64,000 nt of DNA from Aquarana catesbeiana (GCF_042186555.1 NC_133329.1:186448206-186512205), one strand, 5' to 3'. Shown: positions 21,797 through 33,967, numbered from the stretch's first letter. The notes: a model not told the origin generated them from the letters alone. Program-made: numbers and translations.

Positions 21797-22048
21797 CGGT
21801 TCACACTGGGACGACTTGTCAGGCGACTTAGCCGCCTGACAAGTCGCATTCCGTTCTGTACAATGGAACCGTTCTAATAGGAGCGACTCAAGTCGGCCGA
21901 CTTCGAAAAAAGGTTCCTGTATTACTTTGGGGGCGACTTGAGACGACTTGCATTGACTTCTATATTGAAGTCGTTTTGCAAGTCGCCACTTCTGTCGCGT
22001 GCAGGTCGCCTGAGGCAGTTGTGCTGCCTCAGTGTGAACCGGCTCTTA
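21797..22048. mobile_element. AGAGCCGGTTCACACTG MITE
   Basis: Starts AGAGCCGGTTCACACTGGG and ends with the inverse CAGTGTGAACCGGCTCT. The body repeats GCGACTTG/CAAGTCGC motifs in both directions. 250 bp, non-coding, inserted in the L1-3 3 prime UTR. Confidence 0.8.
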
Positions 22049-22159
22049 TTGTGGGTACATGTGCGGAAATATACCAGTTCAGAGTATCAAACTGTTTATC
22101 AAAAGGTTGTCAATTTAGTCTTTTTTGTATACCATTGTTCCCAGGGGGACCATAAGTTA

Positions 22160-22891
22160 CCGTATTTATCGGCGTATAACACACACTTCTTTCCCCTTAA
22201 AATCAGGGTAAAATTGCGGGTGCGTGTTATACGCCGATCCCCTGCGATCCTGAGCTTCAAAATCGCCGACTGCGATTTGAAAATGGCGCCGCCGGTGCTG
22301 AAATACACAGAGCCGGTCCTCGGCTCTTCTCGGCCACTTTCGGCTTCACTCGAGCGCCGCCTGAACCCAGCCGAGTGTACTCGGCTAGGTTCGGATAGCT
22401 TTGCTCACAGTCACGCCCATCCCGGGCGGGACTACGAGTGGAGCCGAAAGGGAACGAGAGCCGCCGAGAAGAACCGAGGACCGGCTCTGTGTATTTCGGC
22501 GCCGGCGGCGCCATTTTCAAATCACGGTCGGCGATTTTGAAGCTCAGGATCGCAGGGGATCACAGGATCGCAGGGGCAGTTTTCAAACTGCGAGCTGCAA
22601 GGCTGCACTGGGGCAAGGCTGCACTGGGATAAGGCTGCAATGGACATTTGGGAAGGCTGCACTGACAAGGTTGCACTGACAAGGCTGCACTGACAAGGCT
22701 GCACTGACATGGCTGCACTGACATGGCTGCACTGGGGCAAGGCTGCACTGAGAAGGCTGCAATGATGGGCATTTAAATGTAAGTTTTTTTCTCTTAAACT
22801 TCCCTCCTAAAAGTTTTTTTTCCTTAAAATTCCCTCCTAAACTTGGGGTGCGTGTTATACGCCAGTGCGTGTTATACGCCAATAAATACGG
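22160..22891. mobile_element. TA-flanked MITE (CCGTATTTATCGGCGTATAACAC), copy 1
   Basis: The terminal inverted repeat CCGTATTTATCGGCGTATAA and its inverse at 22869-22891 are flanked by TA (22158-22159 and 22892-22893). Removing the element and one TA restores the L1-3 ORF2 reading frame across the site. The inside has an inverted repeat (about 22215-22340 against 22440-22570) and an array of AAGGCTGCACTGAC units (22595-22765). The TA target suggests a Tc1/mariner-type mobiliser. Confidence 0.85.
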
Positions 22892-23134
22892 TACTTGTTT
22901 TGAGGTGTGGGGGTTTGCCACGAGACAAGATAGATTCATGAGTGTAATGTAGTTGTACTAGAGTAATTACTTCTGTTATTGTTGGGCTTGTCTGTGATTT
23001 CCAGTATCTAGTTATGAGCAGTCTAGTTGCCAGGAGAATGTGAGTGGTTACTATTCTCCAGGAAGGAGGAAGCGATTTTGAGTTTAAGTTTAGGATAGCT
23101 AGTTGTGGTGTGAGTGTCATGGGTGAGTGAAATA

Positions 23135-24014
23135 CCGTATTTATCGGCGTATAACACACACTTTTTTCCCCTTAAAATCAGGGGAAAATCGTGGGTGCGT
23201 GTTATACGCCGATCCCCGCTATTTTGTGATCTATCGGAGCGATCGGCGCGATCGCCGCCGACATTCACATAGCGTGTATTTTTAAATATGGCGCCGCGGA
23301 GTTCGGAGGGACTTGGCGGCGCTCGTTCAGCTGAACGAGTGCCGCCGAGAACACAGTGACTGGGCAGAGCCGAGATACACATAGCCGAGGGTTCTCGGCT
23401 CTTCTCGGCGCCGTTCACAGTCCCGCCCAGTCCCGCCATTGGACTTGTATTATGTCCATCATAGGGACTGGGTGTGACTGTGAACGGCGCCGAGAAGAGC
23501 CGAGAACCATCGGCTATGTGTATCTCGGCTCCGCCCAGTCACTGTGTTCTCGGCGGCGCTCGTTCAGCTGAACGAGCGCCGCCGAGTCCCTCTGAACTCC
23601 ACGGCGCCATATTTAAAAATACAAACTAAACTTGTGTATGTCGGTGGCAATCATAAAATGTACACTGGGGACAAGGCTGCACTGACCACTGGGGACAAGG
23701 CTGCACTGACCACTGGGGACAAGGCTGCACTGGGGCAAGGCTTCACTGGGGAAAAGCTCCACTGGGGCAAAGCTGCACTGACAAGGCTGCACTGACAAGG
23801 CTGCACTGGGGCAAAGCTGCACTGACAAGGCTGCACTGGACACTGGGGCAAGGCTGCACTGGACATTGGGGCAAGGCTGCACTGACAAGGCTGCAGATGG
23901 ACACGATAACTGCATTGATGGGCATTTAAATGTAAGTTTTTTTTCCTTAAAATTCCCTCCTGAACTTGGGGTGCGTGTTATACGCCGGCGCGTGTTATAC
24001 GCCGATAAATACGG
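23135..24014. mobile_element. TA-flanked MITE, copy 2
   Basis: Same ends as the copy at 22160, with TA at 23133-23134 and 24015-24016. Excision with one TA again restores the L1-3 frame. The inner inverted repeat has arms of about 170 bp (23270-23430 against 23460-23625, GC-rich, including GTTCAGCTGAAC palindromes) and an AAGGCTGCACTGAC array (23655-23895). Confidence 0.85.
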
Positions 24015-24439
24015 TATATCTTGCAGAATATGTTCTACGTCTGTCCACAGGTTTGTTATTGCCGGGCAGGACCACAAGGTGTGTAATAAGGTGCCTGTGT
24101 GTTGGCATCTTCTCCAGCAGGTAGGGGAGGTAGCTGTTTGGAATTTAGCTATTTTCTGTGGGGTCAGGTACCATCTTAGAAATATTTTGTGTGACAATTC
24201 CCATAAGGAGGTGCAGTAAGTGGCTTTGAATATTAACTTAAAGGTTGATTCGTACAACTAAAGAGAAAAAAAGAAAAAAGAGGCCGCACCAACCTAGTGC
24301 ATTACCAATATAGAAGTTTTATTAAAAGTATATAAAAGCAATGGTACTACTTACAAACGAGTGTAAAAAACAGGCTTTTCTTAGCAGTCACAACTGCATC
24401 CCTTGGCACCTGCAGACAGGACCTGATGACAAGAGGTAG

Positions 24440-24530
24440 ATGATGGCACTCCAAACGGCTGAACAGCTGAACGGCTGATGCGTTTCAGGGGCGTACCCTT
24501 TTCTTCAGAGCCTAGACGGTCTGTGGCTCC
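24440..24530 (-). ncRNA. Candidate hammerhead-type ribozyme of Penelope element A
   Basis: On the minus strand a CTGAAGA box (24508-24502) is followed by an AGGG/CCCT stem with a short loop and GAAA (24486-24483), the CUGANGA / stem II / GAAA core order of hammerhead ribozymes. Penelope-like elements are known to carry such motifs in their terminal repeats. Stems I and III were not resolved by hand. Confidence 0.45.
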
Positions 24531-25562
24531 TCTGTTCTGTGTGCCCCAATATATACATCCATATGCCCACTCCCCAGATGACCACTACCCTACTAAGCCA
24601 CGACCATCAATATGAGCATGCTCCAACCAAAGGGGCGGAACCTCTTTCCTTTTCTACAGCACGTTGTACTGATGTCCCCAAGTGCGGGGTGGCCAACAGG
24701 CCAAACAATTAACCATACAAATATTGAATCAAAAAAAGTGTATCAGACATAATAGAGACACATTAGTTGCCCAATAATCATTGCACTAACCACAATCTGA
24801 CTGATGTGAATAATCCATAGCGCGTTCATAGCAGTGCACAGCTCGATCCCCCAAGAAAAGAAAGGTCAGGCAAAAACCTACCCTCAAAACTCTCTCTCCA
24901 TGACTCTGTGAGGGAGGAGGGTCGCTGCCATCCATTCCATAACCCTGTGATCCCTCATTGTCCCGTGTTCCAACCCACACTTCCAGCCCATGCAGCATCT
25001 CATCTGCTCCTGCGCACGCATCCACAGTGAATCAATCATGCGAGGAGCGCGGCCCCGAAGTGCAGGTGTGTTCCACCCAGCGCTTCCAGCCACTTGAGAG
25101 CAGCACCACCGACCCTCCTCTTCCATATTTGGCCCATGCGCACCTGGGCATCTATATACAGTAGGTGAGACGCTGCTCCCTCTAGTGGTCCAAAATATGG
25201 AAAAGGTTTTTAACAAAGCAATAGATAAGAAGAAAGGCCAATGTAGCCTATGATACAACTGAAGGATAGCGCTAGTGGTCATATACTGGGTGCAATGTCA
25301 CATGGATGTACATATAGAGCCCACAGGGGTGCACAGTGGGTACGGCCCCCCCCCCCCCACTATGTTCCACACATATCTAATTATTAAAGGCTGATCAATA
25401 CATGAATACATTAATTAAAAATTGATTAACCAGATAAATCATAAGATAAATAACGTCATGATGTCATACTATTAATAATCAAGGTAATATAACTTATTCA
25501 TAAAAAATTCAGGCTTGTCTGAAAATATATATAAAAAATAAAAATAATAAATAAAAACATGT

Positions 25563-25580
25563 GAGGTATATATATATACA

Positions 25581-25645
<65 letters not shown>
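25563..25645. repeat. (TA)n microsatellite in Penelope A
   Basis: About 80 bp of TA repeats. The mirror copy in element B is at 30044-30094, shorter, so the length has changed since the copies separated. Confidence 0.95.
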
Positions 25646-25647
<2 letters not shown>

Positions 25648-26218
25648 AAACCAAACCGGCAACAATAGTACTAGCAAAACCTAAATGCGCTGACCCACTG
25701 TGCATCAGATTCAAAAAACTAAAGCCATATTCAAATAGATTAGTATTACTAGATGGAAAAGCACACAACAGGGGGACTTCTATAGACACATACCATCAAT
25801 ATAGTAGTCATTCCCTGAAGTGTCATGAATCTGCAGAGAGCCCATTTTCCGCCCGAGTTCAGTAAGTGATTCATACAAGTAAATCAGATTGTTACAGAAA
25901 AATATATTAGCAGATGAAATAAGAAAAAAATCCCCCTTCCCTATCAAAACCCTAAACCCTAAAAGATGAATACCTAGATCCTATCCGGACTACTATCTCA
26001 ACTAATAAAATTATTCCCATAGATCCTCATGTAAATAGGGCAACACCAGCAGCCACCGTGGGTGCATCAAGCCCGGTACATGGCCTCTAACCCCAGAGGG
26101 CCACAACTATGTCCCAGAGGGGCAGGGCCCATACACTCCAACCCGACAAAATGGCACCGCCAGAAGGAGAGAGGGACTGGATCTCCATAGTAATGGGTTC
26201 CCAATGGCCCCGCATGAA

Positions 26219-26776
26219 TCACACTATATTGTGCAACTCGATTTCTTCATTGAGACTCTGCGGGGCCAAGGTACCCAAAGTGAAAATCCAGAAAGCCTCT
26301 CTCCTACATAAAATCTGGTATTTCTTGCCACTGTCCAGGTCATTTGATATGGCCTCTATTCCAAACACTTTCAGGCCAGCGATATTACTATCGTGGACCT
26401 CCTTGAAGTGTCTGGGTACTGAACATTTGTCTTTCTCTGTCGAGATGCTGCTCCTGTGCTCATTCATCCTCGTCCTCATTGGCCGGGAGGTACGACCAAT
26501 GTACATGGGGCCACATGGGCAAAGTAGACCATATATGACATATGGGATACCGCAGTTAATAAACTGCTTTATCTTATGGCACCTCCCGTCTACCCCAATT
26601 ACAGCTTTCTTCCTGTGACACATGTGTGCACAGTTTCCACAGTTCGCACTCCTACATCTATAGCTACCCTTCTGATCGAAGATGGTAGTCCAAAGATTAT
26701 TCAGCCCCCTGTTCTTACTCTTCTTTACTCTACTTGAGGCAATGATGCTTCTTAAATCTTTAGGTCTTCTAAACAC
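26219..26776 (-). CDS. Penelope A C-terminal GIY-YIG endonuclease domain
   Basis: An open frame of 185 codons. It has a Cys/His-rich segment (CRSANCGNCAHMC) and then the GIY-YIG core: YVIYGLLCPCGPMYIGRT, a conserved Arg and an EH pair (MNEHRSS). This domain nicks DNA to start integration of Penelope-like elements. It is the end of the RT polyprotein whose earlier part lies at 27026-28339. Nearly identical to the copy at 29069-29473. Confidence 0.85.
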   Translation of the reverse strand: MFRRPKDLRSIIASSRVKKSKNRGLNNLWTTIFDQKGSYRCRSANCGNCAHMCHRKKAVIGVDGRCHKIKQFINCGIPYVIYGLLCPCGPMYIGRTSRPMRTRMNEHRSSISTEKDKCSVPRHFKEVHDSNIAGLKVFGIEAISNDLDSGKKYQILCRREAFWIFTLGTLAPQSLNEEIELHNIV

Positions 26777-27025
26777 TAAATTGGGATGGGACGAAAAACA
26801 AGTCTTCAGGATTGGATCAGATTAAAGTATCTTCCAATTTTTCTTGAAGATTTTCTGTATTATTGGGGCCTTGTTGTTAAAGCTGGTGCAGAACCTTACT
26901 TGTGGTGGTTCGTTTTTGTCATAGTTTATTGTTTTTCTCTTTCTTCGCCAGCATCTTCATACCACGTCAAATATTTTTGGAAGGCCTCCTCTATGTGCAC
27001 TTCTTCATAACCCTTCTCTTTAAAT

Positions 27026-28339
27026 TTATTCTTTAGAGATTCCAAAGGGGTTTCCCGCACAATGCCCCAGAAAGCCTTCTAACTCATCATCGGTACCATT
27101 CCAGATGATGAGAACATCATCTATGTACCGTGAGTACAGTACAGGGTTCCTCCCAAAGGGGTTATTGGCCAGATATTCCATCTCCCAGTATCCAATGAAT
27201 AGATTGGCATGGCTGGGAGCAAATCTAGCTCCCATGGCTGTGCCCCTCACCTGCCTGTAAAAAGTGTCCATGAATGAAAAGTAATTATGAGTCAAGGTGA
27301 ACTCTATGCAATCATATATGAATTGGGCTAAATCGATGTGCTTCTGCCAGATAGTACTCCACGACTCTAAGGCCAAACTCATGCTGGATGGACGTGTACA
27401 AAGATGTTACATTGAGCGATAGCCATCTATATCCCTTCTCCCATTTGTATGCCATTAGGATCTCTAAAGCATGGCCCGAATCTTTTATATATGATGGCAG
27501 GTTTGTTACTAGATCTTGCAGGAAGTGATCGATATAGCTTCCAAGGTTACTAGTCAAGCTGTCAATTTCTGCAATAATGGGTCTACCTGGAAGTTTTTCC
27601 ATGTCCTTATGCACCTTGGGTATGTGGTAAAAATGAGGAACCTCAGGATGTTTAGAGTATAAAAATTGGTGCTCATTTTTGGTCAGGACCTGACTTGATA
27701 GTGCCCTGTCCAAAAGCTTTTTAAGGTCGTCATTGTAACTCACAGTCGGGTCCCATAGAAGCCTTTCATATGTGTTAGTATCGCCGATCAATCTGAATGC
27801 TTCCTCTAGGTACTGGTCCTTGTCCTGAATGACCAGACCTCCACCTTTGTCCGCTTTTCTAATTACGAATTCCGAATTTTTCTTCAAGCTGCTCAGGGAG
27901 GCTTCAATGCCTACCTCATGGCCCTTGTTGTATTTATGGCCTTTATCCCCCCCATAGCTTCCTAAATTCGCTCATTACAACCTCATAGAAAGTGGGCATG
28001 AAGTTGCCCTTATTCCAATGGGGGTAAAACTATATTTTGGTCTAAAATTCGTGCTCATAATTGCCTCCTCGAATGTAATGGGGGGGTCTCGTTGGTGAAC
28101 TCTAGACCTCTTTCTGCATAGAGCTCTTCCAGAATCTCTAGCGTACCTTTGTCCAGAGACTCCTCATTAGGAGTCGAAATAGTTGTCTCCGAGTTCTCAC
28201 TAACTGCCCCATTGATTACCTTTAACCTAAAATGGCGCTTTATAGTGAAATTCTGCACGAACTTATTAAGACCGATAAACAGTTCAAAAAGGTTGGGGGG
28301 GGGGCTTTCTGGGGCATAATTGAGGCCCCTTCTAAGCAA
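27026..28339 (-). pseudogene. Penelope A reverse transcriptase region
   Basis: 28339-28055 is an N-terminal piece. 27887-27312 has the KADKGGGLVI and PGRPIIAEIDSLTS blocks typical of Penelope RTs. 27382-27026 has GTAMGARFAPSHANLF and the catalytic RYIDDVLIIW. After LGHCAGNPFGI about 270 bp are missing relative to copies at 42004 and 55620, so the last RT segment is deleted. Frameshifts separate the pieces. Confidence 0.85.
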
Positions 28340-28663
28340 CTCAAGTTCTTTATCAGAAAAAACACATTTAGAAAGATTAAATATTTTGATAGTTGAGTGA
28401 CTTTCTAGTGCTTCTGATCTCTTTTTGAATTTTTTCCCTCCCCATCTCCCTCTTCCTGTTGGTTTCTTTGTCTCCTGGTGTTCAGAGGGGAGGTGGCTCT
28501 GAATGCTATGCTTTTCTGCGCTGCAGGTTTTGTCCTTCCCGCAGCTCCTTCCCCAAAAAAAGAATTCTCATCCTTTAATTTTGCAGCTCTAGTACTGGTG
28601 CCAATTTTCCCCAGTTCTATTGAATTCTATTGAAAAAAAAAAAAAAGGATTACGAGGACCAAA

Positions 28664-28941
28664 GCCTAATCCTAAAGAATAAATTTAAAGAGAAGGGGTA
28701 TGAAGAAGTGCACATTGAGAAGGCCTTCTAAAAGTATTTGAAGTTGTATGAAGATGCTGGCGAAGAAAGAGAAAAAACAATAAACTATGACAAAAACGAA
28801 CCACCACAAGTAAGGTTCTGCACCAGCTTTAACAACAAGGTCCCAATAATACAGAAAATCTTCAAGAAAAATCGGAAGATACTCGAATCCGATCCATTCC
28901 TGAAGACTTGCCTTTCGTCCCATCCCAATTTAAAGATTTAA
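28664..28941 (+). pseudogene. Penelope B truncated RT-endonuclease linker
   Basis: 5 prime truncated start of the opposite-strand copy. It opens in the RT C-terminus (KDYEDQSLILKNKFKEKGYEE), which element A has lost, and has a stop within the linker. Preceded by an A-run (28632-28645) at the junction with A. Confidence 0.7.
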
Positions 28942-29068
28942 GAAGCATCATTGCCCCAAGTAGAGTAAAGAAGAGTAATAACGGGGCCTGAATAATCTTT
29001 GGACTACCATATTCGATCAGAAGGGTAGCTATAGATGTGGGAGTGCGAACTGTGGAAACTGTGCATAC

Positions 29069-29473
29069 ATGTGTCACAGGAAGAAAGATGTAATTGGGGT
29101 AGACGGGAGGTGCCATAAGATAAAGCAGTTTATTAACTGCGGTATCCCATATGTCATATATGGTCTACTTTGCCCATGTGGCCCCATGTACATTGGTCGT
29201 ACCTCCCGGCCAATGAGGACGAGGATGAATGAGCATAGGAGCAGCATCTCGACAGAGAAAGACAAATGTTCAGTACCCAGACACTTCAAGGAGGTCCACG
29301 ATAGTAATATCGCTGGCCTGAAAGTGTTTGGAATAGAGGCCATATCAAATGACCTGGACAGTGGCAAGAAATACCAGATTTTATGTAGGAGAGAGGCTTT
29401 CTGGATTTTCACTTTTGGGACCTTGGCCCCGCAGGGTCTCAATGAAGAAATCGAGTTGCACAATATAGTGTGA
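29069..29473 (+). CDS. Penelope B GIY-YIG endonuclease domain
   Basis: 134 codons, same motifs as element A (VIYGLLCPCG, MYIGRT, EHRSS). Differences are A to D, L to F and S to G. The open frame is kept in both arms, which suggests recent duplication rather than selection. Confidence 0.8.
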   Translation: MCHRKKDVIGVDGRCHKIKQFINCGIPYVIYGLLCPCGPMYIGRTSRPMRTRMNEHRSSISTEKDKCSVPRHFKEVHDSNIAGLKVFGIEAISNDLDSGKKYQILCRREAFWIFTFGTLAPQGLNEEIELHNIV

Positions 29474-30040
29474 TTCATGCGGGGCCATTGGGAACCCATT
29501 ACTATCCAGATCCAGTCTCACCTTCTGGCGGTGCCATTTTGTCGGGTTGGAGTGTATGGGCCCTGCCCCTCTGGGACATAGTTGTGGCCCCCTGGGGGTA
29601 GAGGCCATGTACCAGGCTTGATGCACCCATGGTGGCTGCTGGTGTTGCCCTATTTACATGAGGACCTATGGGAATAATTTTATTAGTTGAGATAGTAGTC
29701 CAGATAGGATCTAGGTATTCATCTTTTAGGGTTTAAGGTTTGGATAGGGAAGGGGGATTTTCTTTCTTATTTCATTTGCTAATATATTTTTCTGTAACAA
29801 TCTGATTTACTTGTATGAATCACTTACTGAACTCGGGCGGAAAATGGGCTCTCTGCAGATTCATGACACTTCAGGGAATGACTACTATATTGATGGTATG
29901 TGTTTATAGAAGTCCCCCTGTTGTGTGCTTTTCCATCTAGTAATACTAATCTATTTGAATATGGCTTTAGTTTTTTGAATCTGATGCACAGTGGGTCAGC
30001 GCATTTAGGTTTTGCTAGTACTATTGTTGCAGCTTGGTTT

Positions 30041-30043
<3 letters not shown>

Positions 30044-30094
<51 letters not shown>
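30044..30094. repeat. (TA)n microsatellite in Penelope B
   Basis: Pure TA repeat, mirror position of 25563-25645. Confidence 0.95.
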
Positions 30095-30096
<2 letters not shown>

Positions 30097-31179
30097 CTCA
30101 CATGTTTTTATTTATTATTTTTATTTTTTATATATATTTTCAGACAATCCTGAATTTTTTATTAATAAGTTATATTACCTTGATTATTAATAATATGACA
30201 TCATGACGTTATTTATCTTATGATTTAATCAATTTTTAATTAAGTTATTAATGTATTGATGAGCCTTTAATAATTAGATATGTGTGAAACATAGGGGGGG
30301 GGCCTTACCCACTGTGCACCCCTGTGGGCTCTATATGTACATCCATGTGACATTGCACCCAGTATATGACCACTAGCACTATCCTTCAGTTGTATCATAG
30401 GCTACATTGGCCTTTTTACTTATTTATTGCTTTGTTAAAAACCTTTTCCCCATTTTGGCCACTAGAGGGAGCAGCGTCTCACCTATATAGATGCCCAGGT
30501 GCGCATGGGCCAAATATGGAAGAGGAGGGTCGGTGGTGCTGCTCTCAAGCAGCTGGAAGTGCTGGGTGGAACGCAAACACACCCGCACTTCCGGGTCGCG
30601 CTCCTCGCATGATTGAGTCACTTTGGATGCGCGCGCAGGAGCGGATGGGATGCCGCATGGGCCAGAAGTGTGGGTTGGAACGCAGGGACACCCGCACTTC
30701 CTGGCTCTATGACGGCGTGCATTCCAATGGGCGCCGCGGGACAATGAGGGGTCACAGGGTTATGGAATGGATGGCAGAGACCCCCCTCCCGCACAGAGTC
30801 ATGGAGAGAGAGTTTTGAGGGTAGGTTTTTGCCTGACCTTTCTTTTCTTGGGGGATCGAGCTGTGCACTGTTATGAATGCGCTATGGATTATTCACATCA
30901 GTCAGATTGTGGTTAGTGCAATGATTATTGGGCAACTAATGTGTCTCTATTATGTCTGATACACTTTTTTTGATTCAATATTTGTATGGTTAATTGTTTT
31001 GCCTGTTGGCCACCTCGCACTTGGGGACATCAGTACAGCGTGTTGTAGAAAAGGAAAGAAGTTCCGCCCCTTTTTTTGGAGCCAGCTCATATTGATGATC
31101 GTGGCTTAGTAGGGTAGTGGTCATCTGGGGAGTGGGCATATGGATGTATATATTGGGGCACACAGGACAGAGGAGCCAC

Positions 31180-31262
31180 AGACCGTCTAGGCTCTAAAGA
31201 AAAGGGCACGCCACTGAAACGTGTCAGCCATTCAGCAGTTTGGGGTGCCATCATCTACCTCT
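31180..31262 (+). ncRNA. Candidate hammerhead-type ribozyme of Penelope B (decayed)
   Basis: Mirror of the site in element A: CTAAAGA (31194-31200), a stem, then GAAA (31216-31219). The CUGANGA box has a G to A change, which would inactivate a hammerhead. Confidence 0.4.
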
Positions 31263-31437
31263 TGTCATCAGGTCCTGTCTGAAGGTGCCAAGGGATGCAG
31301 TTGTGACTGCTAAGAAAAGCCTGTTTTTTACGCTCATTTGTGAGTAGTACCATTGCTTTTATATACTTTTAATAAAACTTCTATATTGGTAATGCACTAG
31401 GTCGGTGCGCCCTCTTTTCTCTTTTTTTCTCTTTAGT

Positions 31438-33958
31438 TGTACGAATACCCATTGTTCTGAGGAGGGCTGCAAGACTATAGACTTTGCCCTTTTTAAAGAA
31501 TGGATCACACCATCCGTGTCTAGCAAAACACTGGAGCGCAGGAGATTATTGTTTGGTTGCCATTGTTGGTCAGAGAAGTGTGTTTGCATATCTTCTTCCC
31601 AGTCTTTAAAAGGTTTAGATTTGTGAAATACTATTTTTTCTTGAAGTGTAGGGTAAATTAGTGAGATGCCTTTGGTGCCTATATTGTGTAGGAAGTAGTA
31701 ATTCCATAGTTTGGGCAGGACACCTTCTAAATGTGAGTGTGCTCTCAGACAATCTTGGAGTGTATATATGTTGAAGCAATCAGTACTGGGTGCGTTGTAG
31801 GTAGTTTGAATTTGGTCAAAGGTTTTGTTTAGTATCATATCCCTGAGTTCAGAGGTGTAGTGAACTTGTTCCAGTATACACTTGCGTATACTGAGGTCTG
31901 GAGATATCAGTTGGAGGGTGTGAAGAGGAATTAGGAGTGGTTTGGTGGGAAGCTGTGACCATTTAAAAGAATGTAGCTTTCTCCATGCTTTTACCAATGC
32001 TTGTATGGTCGCTGAATATAGGTAGAAATGAGGTACATGGGTGATTGTGCTGAATAGCCATTGTTGGAGGTTATGTCCTGGTATCTTAGTACTTTCGAAG
32101 TTATGCCATAGTGAAATTGTGTGTGCAGTTACCCATTCTTTTAATTGGGATAGTATGGATGGCCAGTAATAGTCTTTTAAGTCAGTGTAGCCCATCCCAC
32201 CTGCTAATCTGTGTTTTATAAGTTTTGCGTGACTACTTGGGTTTTTGTCTTGCCATACGTATTTATGTACTATTGATTGGAGCGAGGCAATCTATGAGTT
32301 TGTTAGTGGTATAGGCAATGTGTGGAAGATATATAATAATCTAGGGAGTATGAGCATTTTAAAGGCTGCTAATCAGCCGGACCATGAAAGTTTGAATTTG
32401 GAGAGCTTAGCTGTTTCTTTAAGAAGCAATTGTTTGGTTTCTGTGTAGTTTTTATGAAATAAACCTTTTGTGGATTTTGTGAGCGTAATTCCTAGGTAGG
32501 ATATGCCTGTGTCAGCCCACTGGTACGTGTATAGATTGCGTAGTAAGTTGCTGGAAGTGGCATCTAAACCCAGGTCAAGAATATAGGACTTGTTTTCATT
32601 TACCTTATAATAGGAGATTTTACTAAACCTCTGCAGAGTTGACTGGATACAAGCCAGGGAGGATATTGGATTGGTTATTATCATTATCACATCATCAGCA
32701 AACAAATTGATTTTGTGGTCTATTGTGCCAATTTTGATACCTGTGATGTTCACGTTTGTTCTGATGTGTTCTGCTAATGGCTCCAACAATTGATTGAAAA
32801 TAAGTGAAGACAGTGGGCAACCTCGACGGGTGCCATTAGTGATTGCGAAAGGTTTAGAAAGCATTTCTGACGTGTACACTTGGGCTGTTGGTGTTGAGTA
32901 TAATGCCAGTATGGCAGAGAGGATATGTCCTTGGAATCTAAATTTGAGGAGTGTCGCCTGGAGATACGACCAGTGTACCCTGTCGAACGCCTTCTCTGCA
33001 TCTAAAGATAGAAGCAGAGAAGGCGTTCGTGTAGACCCAGCACTATGTATTAAATTAATGAGTCTGCGGGTTGCATCATATGTTTGTCTCCCTTTCGTAA
33101 AACCAGATTAATCTGGGTGAATTAGAGAGGGCATGCTATCTACTAATCTGGATGCTATTAGTTTGGCATAGATTTTAGCGTCTATATTGAATAATGAAAT
33201 AGGCCTAAAGTTTTGGTGTGAGGTAGGCTCCTTACCTGGCTTTGGCAAAGTAATTATCAATGCTTTTAGAATTTCCTGTGGGAGAGACGAGGAACAGGCA
33301 GCATCATTGCACATGTGTGTTTAAAAAGGGTGTCAGTACCATATGGAATTGTTTGTAATACTCCCCAGGAAGACCATCCGGTCTAGGGGATATGTTAGTT
33401 GGCAATTTTGAGATAATCTCTAAGACTTATATCGGTGTGAAAAGAGCATTTAGTTTAGGTAATTGGTCAGGTGATAGTTTGGGGAGATTGATTTCACGTA
33501 GGAAGTATTCTATATCTTCCATGGATGGTTGTAATGGTAGAAGAGCCTTCTTTTAGGTTGTAAAGGGAATTGTAGTAGTGGCTAAATGCATCAGCTATAG
33601 CTTGTAGATCGACTAGCTTTTGTTGGGAGGTAGGGTGGTACAGGCGAGTAATTTTAGTTTTAAGGCGGTGGCCTTTAATTCTAAGGGCCACGGCTTTCCC
33701 TGCTTTGTTACCTGTAGAGTAATGTTTAGCTTTGAATTGTTTTTGAGTTTTTTCATAAAATTCTAGCAGCAGGTTTCTTAATTCTTGTTTGAGGATTACT
33801 AATTTTTCTTTGAGTTTGGGGTCAGGATTAGTTTGGTTTTGACCTTCTATGTGTTTGATACTGGAAGTGAGTGTGCCTAGACGCTGTGATCTCCTCTTCC
33901 TCTCCCTAGCACTACAGTACCTGCCCGCGAGAATGTGTTTCCAGCGCGATGGGATCAC
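31438..33958 (-). pseudogene. L1-3 ORF2, RT and connection
   Basis: 33958-33494 is the linker before the RT. 33314-33108 has RT block NFRPISLFNIDAK. 33001-32774 and 32879-32373 carry the NGTRRGCPLSSL block and LFADDVIMI (active-site aspartates kept). 32195-31438 is the thumb and C-terminal region. Several frameshifts. Its start is cut by the L2 and GC/GA insertions at about 33960 and its end by the Penelope palindrome. Confidence 0.8.
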
Positions 33959-33967
33959 GTTCTCGGC

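Larger units (their letters stand above)
22099..24258 (-). pseudogene. L1-3 ORF2, C-terminal end (in three pieces)
   Basis: 24258-24017 carries the Cys/His region (CWRRCQHTGTLLHTLWSC). 23132-22894 is the following helical segment. 22157-22099 is the last stretch, ending with the stop at 22099-22101. The pieces are separated only by the two TA-flanked MITEs. The upstream part resumes at 31438 beyond the Penelope palindrome. Confidence 0.8.
24259..31437. mobile_element. Head-to-head pair of Penelope-like elements (large palindrome)
   Basis: Left arm 24259-27040 and right arm 28670-31437 are inverse copies of a Penelope-like element 3 prime half, with 134-residue endonuclease segments differing at only three residues. 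The middle 27040-28650 holds the RT and N-terminal coding region of the left copy. Outer ends share the inverse flank ATTCGTACAACT / AGTTGTACGAAT. It is inserted in L1-3 ORF2. Confidence 0.85.

Noticed and set aside
22257..22939. Several 60-118 codon frames in the TA-flanked MITEs
   Set aside because: They read through hairpin arms and the AAGGCTGCACTGAC array; both strands are open.
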